This document shows positions 7,055 to 12,833 of a stretch of 12,833 nucleotides of DNA, one piece after another. Position 1 is the first letter of the stretch; each line of letters starts with the position of its first letter. The notes under the pieces are model-generated. The model did not search any database, was not told the origin of the DNA, and worked only from the letters and a program-made list of their open reading frames with translations. Source of the stretch: an uncultured Rickettsiales bacterium (GTDB lineage: Bacteria; Pseudomonadota; Alphaproteobacteria; Rickettsiales; UBA1997); contig CATOJU010000013.1 in NCBI GenBank assembly GCA_951800555.1, forward strand, positions 1 through 12,833, written 5' to 3'. A program made the position numbers and the translations under genes.

Positions 7055-7766
7055 ATTTAAACCACTTTGAATCATTATAATTAGCTTCTAAAATATTATA
7101 ATACTTTGTATACTCTTTTTTATAATCAATATGTTTGTATAAAACATACATTCTATATAAAATTTCTGGCGTATAAATAGATATAGGATGATTTTCCATT
7201 ATATTGTTTAAATGATTAATTGCCCCAATTAAATTATTATTTTTTATATAAAATTTTGCTATATCCAGTTCGTTTTTTACTGCATATTCATTTAAACTAT
7301 TTTTAAATTTATTTATGTCGTTATTATATTCACTATCTTTATATACAACAAAAAAATTATCTATATCTTTTAAAATTTCCTTAATCTTTAAAAGATCTTT
7401 TTTATTTTTTTTTTGAAATTTTGTATTTTATTTTATTATTACTAATTATTACATAAATTCAGGTGTTGCTGCTTTAAATTTTTTTTTTTTAAAATTATCA
7501 ATTATTATTAAAGAATCATTAAATTTGTTAGCTTTATAGTAGGAATAAGCCGACATAATAACACCTTTTTCAGCATATTTTGTAAATGGATACAATTCTT
7601 CTATTTTTCCAAAATTTTCAGCAGCTATTGAATAATTTTTTTTTTCAAAACTTTTCATAGCTTTATTATATAAAATTTCTGGAGAAATTTCTTCAATTTT
7701 TTTAGTGTTATTTACACAACCATTTAACAACAAAAACGCCGATAAAATAATTATATATTTTTTCAT
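7029..7766 (-). pseudogene. bamD: bamD, reading frame interrupted in the middle
   Basis: BamD (ComL) is the outer-membrane lipoprotein that partners BamA in inserting beta-barrel proteins. The N-terminal part is intact up to 7449. Reading on in the same frame after in-frame TAA codons at 7449-7451, 7446-7448 and 7428-7430, the frame is open again from 7427 to a TAA at 7029-7031. That second part encodes a clear BamD C-terminus: ELDIAKFYIKNNNLIGAINH, then a segment around YTPEILYRMY, ending near NYNDSKWF, matching the family's TPR repeats. Between the halves the best match lies in another frame (7455 to about 7406), so two compensating one-base shifts would restore a normal protein of about 245 residues. 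The second falls in a run of ten A. Either a decaying gene or sequence errors explain this. Confidence 0.75.
7449..7766 (-). CDS. bamD: BamD N-terminal fragment as currently readable
   Basis: This 105-residue ORF is the intact 5' part of the interrupted bamD. It has a lipoprotein signal with lipobox LNGC at about 14-17, then the first TPR pair (EILYNKAMKSFEKKNYSIAA and the ELYPFTKYAEKG region), as in BamD. It ends in a TAA at 7449, where family members continue for about 140 more residues. The ATG is 8 nt after the prfA stop on the same strand with no visible Shine-Dalgarno, so translation may be coupled to prfA. If the stops are real, this fragment would lack the C-terminal TPRs that contact BamA. 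Confidence 0.75.
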   Translation of the reverse strand: MKKYIIILSAFLLLNGCVNNTKKIEEISPEILYNKAMKSFEKKNYSIAAENFGKIEELYPFTKYAEKGVIMSAYSYYKANKFNDSLIIIDNFKKKKFKAATPEFM

Positions 7767-7774
7767 ATTTATAT

Positions 7775-8851
7775 TTAATAATCTTGTTCATTAATTTTAT
7801 TTGCTTGATCGTTAGCAATCAAAGCTTCAATAATTTCGTCTAAATCTCCTTCATTTGTAATTTGATCTATTTTATATAAAGTCAAATTTATTCTATGATC
7901 TGTAACTCTATTTTGTGGATAATTATATGTTCTTACTTTATCAGATCTATCACCAGTTCCAACTTGTTCCTTTCTATTAGCTGCTCTTTCTGCATCTTTT
8001 TTTGATCTTTCCATTTCATAAAGTTTAGCTCTTAGAAGTTTCATTGCCTTTTCTTTATTTTGATGTTGCGACTTTTCTTCTTGTTGCCTAACCGTTATAC
8101 CAGTAGGAATATGAACTATTCTAACAGCACTATCTGTTGTATTTACACATTGTCCTCCTGGTCCGCTAGCTCTACAAACACTAATTTCTAAATCTTTTTC
8201 ATCAATTTTTATATCAACATCTTCTACTTGTGGCAATACTGCAACAGTAGCAGCAGATGTATGTACCCTACCCTTTGATTCTGTTTCTGGAACTCTTTGA
8301 ACTCTATGCCCACCAGATTCAAATTTTAATTGTCTGAAAACATTAGCACCAACAATTGAAATTGTAGCTTCTTTTACACCACCCAAATCATTCTCATTAA
8401 TATCCATAATTTCAAATTTCCAATGCTTTTTTTCAGCATATTTTTGATACATTTTAAGAAGTACTCCAGCAAATAAAGCAGCTTCATCACCACCAGTTCC
8501 TGCCCTAATTTCAAGAATTGCATTTTTTTCATCCGCTTCATCTTTAGGTAAAAGTAGAATTTCCAATTCTTTTTTAATTAATGGAAGTTTTTTATTATTT
8601 TCAAAAATTTCCTCTTCTGCAATTCTTTTAAATTCAATATCTAAATTTTCATCTTCCAATAGTTCTTTTGCTTCTTTTATATCATTTTGAGTTTTTAAAT
8701 ATTCGTTTATCTTATCTACTATTGGTTCTAAATCAGAATATTCTTTTGAATATTTTGCGAAATTATTTCCTAAATTTTCAGGATTTAATAACTTCTCACC
8801 TAATGAAATATACTTTAATTTAATATTTTCTAATTTATCTTCTAAACTCAT
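7775..8851 (-). CDS. prfA: Peptide chain release factor 1
   Basis: RF1 recognises UAA and UAG and triggers peptide release. The 358 residues match the family length. Key motifs are GGDEAALFA (120-128), RVPETES with the codon-recognition tripeptide Pro-Glu-Thr at 188-190 (PxT, which marks RF1 rather than RF2) and the catalytic SGPGGQ with GGQ at 232-234. The residue after GGQ is Cys in place of the more common His or Ser. The gene sits 18 nt after virB9 and 8 nt before bamD. No prmC (the methyltransferase for this Gln) follows. No clear Shine-Dalgarno is seen before the ATG. Confidence 0.97.
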   Translation of the reverse strand: MSLEDKLENIKLKYISLGEKLLNPENLGNNFAKYSKEYSDLEPIVDKINEYLKTQNDIKEAKELLEDENLDIEFKRIAEEEIFENNKKLPLIKKELEILLLPKDEADEKNAILEIRAGTGGDEAALFAGVLLKMYQKYAEKKHWKFEIMDINENDLGGVKEATISIVGANVFRQLKFESGGHRVQRVPETESKGRVHTSAATVAVLPQVEDVDIKIDEKDLEISVCRASGPGGQCVNTTDSAVRIVHIPTGITVRQQEEKSQHQNKEKAMKLLRAKLYEMERSKKDAERAANRKEQVGTGDRSDKVRTYNYPQNRVTDHRINLTLYKIDQITNEGDLDEIIEALIANDQANKINEQDY

Positions 8852-8869
8852 TTTATAATTTTTTTATTT

Positions 8870-9646
8870 TTAATCTAACATAGTATTATTAAACACGCAT
8901 AGTACTTGATCTGTTACTCTTAATGAAAATTGTAAAGCAACTTTATTTACAACAATATACGGACCATCTCTAAAATACTTTACAATTGATTCAACACCAT
9001 CAGATTCAACTATATATATTGCAGGGATTAGATTTTGATCTCCAAATTCAAAATATGTATTTACCCCATCGTCAAAAGCTTTTCTTAATTTTATTGATTT
9101 ATTTTCACCTGTCATAGAATAATCAAAATTTAAGGTTGTTCCTTTTTTGAAATTTTCCAATACAGATTCTTTTTCTGCTTGATTAGCCATATTTAAACTA
9201 TCAAGACCATTATATTTTTTATTTTCCATAGCTGGAATTTTTGCATTATTATCAGGATAGAAAAATCTTACTAAATATATTAGTTCTTCATCTCCTTTTC
9301 CTTCATAACTGTCTGATTTTAATTGGAACATATATGTTCTTTTTGAAGTTATGATAGTCATATTTGTATTTGTATTTATTTGTAAAGGTCTTATAAACAT
9401 TCTTTTTCCTACAGGAGTAATTTTCCAAGGGAAAGATTCACCTAAAGAAATTACTTCAATTTCTTCATCCTCTTCAAATTCTATAAATGATTGAAATCCA
9501 TAATGAAATGTTAACTCTATAACCTCATTTGGATTATAAACTATTGTCTTTATTCTTGAATCTATTGTTGTTGGTATTTCCCCAGTTGCATTCACAACAT
9601 TGCTAAAAACTAAAAAAATAAAAAATAAAAAATAAAATTTTCTCAT
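8870..9646 (-). CDS. virB9: Type IV secretion protein VirB9
   Basis: VirB9 forms the outer-membrane core complex of the type IV secretion channel with VirB7 and VirB10. The 258-residue protein has a Sec signal peptide (hydrophobic 4-18, cleavage likely after NVVNA). The N-terminal beta domain follows, with RIKTIVYNPNEVIELTFHYG (31-50) and the region around FPWKITPVGKRMFIRPL (72-88). The C-terminal beta-sandwich spans about 170-258 and ends near SLRVTDQVLCVFNN. Both domains are present, so it is full-length. A TAGG stretch about 9 nt before the ATG may serve as ribosome site. It follows virB8 by 22 nt. No virB10 follows; prfA is next, as expected from the scattered rvh genes of Rickettsiales. 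Confidence 0.93.
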   Translation of the reverse strand: MRKFYFLFFIFLVFSNVVNATGEIPTTIDSRIKTIVYNPNEVIELTFHYGFQSFIEFEEDEEIEVISLGESFPWKITPVGKRMFIRPLQINTNTNMTIITSKRTYMFQLKSDSYEGKGDEELIYLVRFFYPDNNAKIPAMENKKYNGLDSLNMANQAEKESVLENFKKGTTLNFDYSMTGENKSIKLRKAFDDGVNTYFEFGDQNLIPAIYIVESDGVESIVKYFRDGPYIVVNKVALQFSLRVTDQVLCVFNNTMLD

Positions 9647-9668
9647 AATTTCAACCTACTAATTATAA

Positions 9669-10355
9669 TTACATATTCATATCTTCACCAATACTATATT
9701 TAACTACCTCAAATCCCAAAGGATTTAAATATCTTTCCTCTGTTGTTAATTGCATATCTGCAAATCTAAACTGAATTTCTGTTATAAGATGTTTTTCTGC
9801 TGGATATAATCTATTTGGTCTAGTATTATAAACTACAAACCTTACAGTTGCTACTGTAGGATTATTAAAAACTATTGATTTAATTTTAATAGTTAATGTA
9901 CCTTTATTTTGCAAAGAATTAACTATACTATTTTCATTTCTTATATTATATTTATCATATAATTGTCTATATACACTTCCCGATGTAAATAAAGCTAATT
10001 TTTTTCTATCTTCATTAAAAGTTACATAATTATAGCCCTCTGCCACCTGTAAAAAAGAATATATTAGGGATTTTTTTATAGCCTCATCTGCAATTAATTT
10101 TGATTGTGTTAAATTTTCTACTACTGTTAAAACTCCCGTTTTTTCTTCCATTTCAATAACATATGGTTCAAAAGATTTAGATTCTGTAAATTTTTTAACA
10201 AAATAAACAGCAATTACAACTGTTGCCATAGCTAGTAGACTAAATAAACATAATATTTTTTTCTGTATATTCACTAACTGGTATTTATTTGAATACCAAC
10301 TTCGTAACTTTAAAGTTTCCTTTTTTTTTGCCATTTTTTTTGTTATTAAACACAT
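9669..10355 (-). CDS. virB8: Type IV secretion protein VirB8
   Basis: VirB8 is an inner-membrane bitopic protein that nucleates assembly of the type IV secretion system. The 228-residue protein has a short basic cytoplasmic tail, one membrane helix at about 33-53, and a periplasmic NTF2-like domain. That domain includes SFEPYVIEMEEKTG (61-74) and ends with the family motif NPLGFEV (211-217). AAAGG is 7 nt before the first ATG, while the second in-frame ATG (Met8) has none, so I keep the first. It is the first gene of the minus-strand run virB8, virB9, prfA, bamD, rlpA and is divergent from the Asd-like gene. Confidence 0.92.
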   Translation of the reverse strand: MCLITKKMAKKKETLKLRSWYSNKYQLVNIQKKILCLFSLLAMATVVIAVYFVKKFTESKSFEPYVIEMEEKTGVLTVVENLTQSKLIADEAIKKSLIYSFLQVAEGYNYVTFNEDRKKLALFTSGSVYRQLYDKYNIRNENSIVNSLQNKGTLTIKIKSIVFNNPTVATVRFVVYNTRPNRLYPAEKHLITEIQFRFADMQLTTEERYLNPLGFEVVKYSIGEDMNM

Positions 10356-10419
10356 AATTAACCTTTAATATAAAACAAATAATTAATTTTTCAATTGATT
10401 TTTTTATTTATTCTATTTT

Positions 10420-10448
10420 AATATAGATATTAATTTAATTAATAACAA
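10420..10448 (-). promoter_or_regulatory. Possible promoter of the virB8 operon
   Basis: On the minus strand TTGTTA (10448-10443), a 17-bp spacer and TATATT (10425-10420) would start transcription about 58 nt before virB8. Matches are 4/6 and 5/6. A plus-strand candidate for the Asd-like gene (TTGATT at 10395-10400, 18 bp, TAATAT at 10419-10424) overlaps it, so the two divergent promoters may interfere. All of this is weak in such AT-rich DNA. Confidence 0.3.
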
Positions 10449-10462
10449 TTAATATAAAAAAA

Positions 10463-11470
10463 ATGAAAATAGTAATATTTACAACCGACAAAAATAGATT
10501 AATACATTTATTAAATCAATTAAAAAATAGTAAAATTTTTAATATTGAAAATATAATATTGTTATCAACTTCTTATTTAGATGGAAAAGAATTTTCTTTT
10601 GAAGATAAAACTATTAAAGTACAAAACATAAATCATTATAAAAATTTTGATAGTAAAACAGTAGCAATTTTTATGGTGAATAAAGAGTTTACAGAACAAT
10701 ACATTTATGATTTTATAGAAAATGATTCTGTAGTATTAGATAACAGTGATTATTATTTAGAGGACAATAATATTCCAACAATTATGTATGATTTTAATAT
10801 AAATAAAATTGAAGAATATAAAAATAAAAATGTTATAAAATTACCATCTGCTTCAACAATTCAACTTTTAAGAACAATAGAACCATTAAATAAAATTAAT
10901 AAAATTAAAAGAATTGTAATTTCAACTTATCAAGCTACTTCAAATATAAATAATAGTGCTATGGATGAATTATTTTTACATACTAAAAAAATATATGAAA
11001 ATAGTTTTCTTCCACCAGAAAATTTCAAAAAACAAATTGCTTTTAATGTACTCCCACAAGTTGGCGATATAGATAATAACAATTACTATAAAGAAGAACA
11101 AAGAATAATGTTAGAAACTAATAATATCTTAAATAATAAAATTAACATAACCGCTACTTGTGCTTTTGTTCCTGTTTTTACCTGTAATTGTCAATCTATT
11201 AATATTGAATTTGAAAATTCATTTAATTTAGATGATATATATAATATTTATGAAGATAGTATAGATTATATAAATATTATTGATAGATTTGATGAATTTA
11301 AATATGCTACACCAAAGGAAGTGGCAACAGAAGAAAATGTTTTTATTTCAAGAATTAGAAGGGATAGTAGCATTAAAAATGGGTTAAATTTATGGTCTGT
11401 AGCAGACAATATAAATTTAGAATCTGAAAATATAGTAGAAATATTAAAAGCTTTACAAGAAAAAATATAA
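10463..11470 (+). CDS. Aspartate-semialdehyde dehydrogenase homologue lacking active-site residues
   Basis: The fold is clearly that of Asd, which makes aspartate semialdehyde for lysine/DAP, threonine and methionine. Family stretches are recognisable: STIQLL (131-136), RIVISTYQATS (150-160), QIAFNVLPQVGDI (191-203), ITATC (229-233) and SRIRRDSSIKNGLNLW (296-311). The chemistry is gone. The NADP loop GATGxVG is replaced by TTDKNRL (7-13), and the substrate Arg in the FRM motif is Leu99. The catalytic Cys is Ala130 (LPSAST for NPNCST), the GHSE motif with the catalytic His is CNCQ (241-244, Asn242), and the C-terminal KGAA segment is missing. Length (335) is normal and the frame is intact. I infer a pseudoenzyme, perhaps a scaffold or a partner of an active Asd. 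addB starts 6 nt downstream. Confidence 0.88.
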   Translation: MKIVIFTTDKNRLIHLLNQLKNSKIFNIENIILLSTSYLDGKEFSFEDKTIKVQNINHYKNFDSKTVAIFMVNKEFTEQYIYDFIENDSVVLDNSDYYLEDNNIPTIMYDFNINKIEEYKNKNVIKLPSASTIQLLRTIEPLNKINKIKRIVISTYQATSNINNSAMDELFLHTKKIYENSFLPPENFKKQIAFNVLPQVGDIDNNNYYKEEQRIMLETNNILNNKINITATCAFVPVFTCNCQSINIEFENSFNLDDIYNIYEDSIDYINIIDRFDEFKYATPKEVATEENVFISRIRRDSSIKNGLNLWSVADNINLESENIVEILKALQEKI

Positions 11471-11476
11471 AATATT

Positions 11477-12833
11477 ATGCAATTTTTAAATATACCTGCA
11501 AATTATAATTTTTTACAATCACTTTATTTTTATATAAAGAATGTATTTAAAAATAACCTAGAAATGTCAAATGTTACAATTTTATTACCTAGTAGATATT
11601 CTAGTAACGAATTAAAGAGAGTTTTTTTAGAAAACAGCAAAGATAATACTACAATTTTACCTATTATTAAAGCAATAGGTGATATTGATTATGATGATTT
11701 AATTTTAAATAATCTAGATTTAGATATTTTAAATTCAAATATTAATTTGATAAAACCTATCTCAAATACGAAATATAAATTATTATTAATAAGGGAAATA
11801 TTAAAATACCAACCTAATGTAAATATAAATAAAGCTATTAATCTATCAATGGATTTGGAACTTTTTTTAAATGAAGTAAAAAAAAATAATTTAACACTTG
11901 ACAATCTTGATGAAATAGTTGATGATGAGTATTCAATTCATTGGCAAAAAGTTTTAGATTTTATAAAAGTTTTTGGTGAGAAATGGGAAAATTTTTTAAT
12001 AGAAAATAATATTGTTTCAAACAATACCCACGCATTACAAATAATTAATACTTATAAAGCATTATTTGAAAAAAAAACTCCTAAAAATCCAATTATAATT
12101 GTTGGAAATTTTTTATCTGTGAATAGTACTATGAATTTAGTTAAAACACTAAAAAAATATGACAATATCTATTTTATCTTTAAAGGTTTTGAAAATAATT
12201 TAACTAATGAAGAATTCGAAAATTTAGAAGAAAATTATAGTCATTTTTATTTTAAAAAAATAGTAAAAGAATTAAGCATAAAAAAAGAAAATATAAAAAA
12301 TATAGAATTTACAGAGTGTAAAGTTACAGAAAGTAATACTATTAACATATTAAATAATGCAATGTTACCAGCTTATTTAACCTATAAATGGCATAATAAT
12401 AAAATTGAAGAATTAAAAAATATTAAATTCATTGAATGCGATAATACATATGAAGAATTAAATTTGATATCATTTTATATAATAGATTTTTTTAAGAAAA
12501 ATGGGCTAAAGAATATTGCCATAATATCAAATAAAGATTATTCAAGAGAAGTTGAAAATTTTTTAAAAAAATGGAATTTACCTGTAAATAATAATTTTGG
12601 TATAAATTTTATATCAAATAAATTAGTAAAATATTTATTTTTAGTTGTAGATGTTTATAAAAATGATTTTGCACCAGAATTTTTACTATCACTATTAAAA
12701 AATGAATATACAATTTTTAATTATACAAAAGAAGATTTAAAAAATTTGACAGAATTATTTGAGAAATACATATTAAATAATAATATAAATAATAATTTTA
12801 ATTCTTATATAAAAAATATAGAAAAAATAGAAA
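11477..12833 (+). CDS. addB: AddB, double-strand break repair subunit (5' part, runs off window)
   Basis: AddB pairs with AddA in the helicase-nuclease that resects double-strand breaks for RecA. The frame is open from the ATG at 11477 for 452 codons to the window end; the family is roughly 800-1000 residues, so the nuclease half is missing here. The N-terminus fits the alphaproteobacterial AddB type: FLNIPANYNFLQSL (3-16), VTILLPSRYSSNELKRVFLE (33-52) and a stretch around ILPIIKAIGDIDYDDLIL (60-77). A later block, EELNLISFYIIDFF (326-339) with NIAIISNKDYSREVENFL (346-363), is also typical. The usual GSTGS-type loop reads GNFLSVNST (210-218), which departs from it. It lies 6 nt after the Asd-like gene with no Shine-Dalgarno, so translation is probably coupled. 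Confidence 0.88.
   Translation, partial: MQFLNIPANYNFLQSLYFYIKNVFKNNLEMSNVTILLPSRYSSNELKRVFLENSKDNTTILPIIKAIGDIDYDDLILNNLDLDILNSNINLIKPISNTKYKLLLIREILKYQPNVNINKAINLSMDLELFLNEVKKNNLTLDNLDEIVDDEYSIHWQKVLDFIKVFGEKWENFLIENNIVSNNTHALQIINTYKALFEKKTPKNPIIIVGNFLSVNSTMNLVKTLKKYDNIYFIFKGFENNLTNEEFENLEENYSHFYFKKIVKELSIKKENIKNIEFTECKVTESNTINILNNAMLPAYLTYKWHNNKIEELKNIKFIECDNTYEELNLISFYIIDFFKKNGLKNIAIISNKDYSREVENFLKKWNLPVNNNFGINFISNKLVKYLFLVVDVYKNDFAPEFLLSLLKNEYTIFNYTKEDLKNLTELFEKYILNNNINNNFNSYIKNIEKIE

Noticed and set aside
7405..7490. Phase variation of bamD through the poly-A runs
   Set aside because: Only one of the two needed shifts falls in a homopolymer; the other is near a run of three T, so slippage in one tract cannot restore the frame.
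11689..11904. Minus-strand frame of 71 codons
   Set aside because: Antisense to addB, which has recognisable family motifs throughout this stretch.
1..12833. CRISPR array, insertion sequence, prophage or toxin-antitoxin pair
   Set aside because: No short regularly spaced direct repeats, transposase or integrase motifs, or paired small ORFs of those types were seen. The only tandem repeat is coding and lies inside the ankyrin gene.

Overview
The window looks like chromosomal DNA of a very AT-rich alphaproteobacterium, most likely a Rickettsiales-type intracellular symbiont. By eye G+C is about a quarter, and coding regions are dominated by AAA, AAT, TTA and ATA codons. The placement rests on an alphaproteobacterial-type AddB, an alphaproteobacterial RlpA double-psi beta-barrel, VirB8 and VirB9 type IV secretion subunits, an ankyrin-repeat protein, and an rpsL-rpsG-fusA block with no tuf directly after it. 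The lineage is inferred from these features, not from a database search.

Layout. (1) 149-3343, plus strand: a consensus promoter (TTGACA, 17 bp, TATAAT), then rpsL (S12), rpsG (S7) and fusA (EF-G). A terminator-like hairpin sits between rpsG and fusA, and a clear terminator follows fusA. (2) 3344-3900: AT-rich spacer holding a 14-bp inverted repeat and a small acidic, Asn-rich ORF on the minus strand. (3) 3904-5286, minus: a phosphomannomutase/phosphoglucomutase with all family motifs. (4) 5541-6278, plus: an ankyrin-repeat protein of five 39-residue units, also visible as a 117-bp tandem DNA repeat. (5) 10355 down to 6362, minus: a compact run virB8 > virB9 > prfA > bamD > rlpA. The bamD reading frame is broken in its middle; its C-terminal half can be read at 7029-7427. 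(6) 10463 to the window end, plus: an aspartate-semialdehyde dehydrogenase (Asd) homologue, then after 6 nt addB, which runs off the window.

How the genes fit together. The ribosomal block is housekeeping. The minus-strand run mixes envelope functions (VirB8/VirB9 of a type IV secretion system, BamD of the outer-membrane protein assembly machine, RlpA acting on peptidoglycan) with translation termination (RF1). The ankyrin protein is a plausible host-directed protein in an organism with a type IV system, but nothing here shows it is secreted.

The most unusual item is the Asd homologue. Its 335-codon frame is intact and clearly of the family, yet the catalytic Cys, catalytic His, substrate-binding Arg and the glycine-rich NADP loop are all replaced. 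That pattern points to a pseudoenzyme kept for some other role, next to a DNA-repair gene. The other notable items are the interrupted bamD, a Cys cluster in RlpA, a Pro-to-Asn change in the S12 loop, and fusA lacking a visible Shine-Dalgarno sequence behind a terminator-like hairpin.
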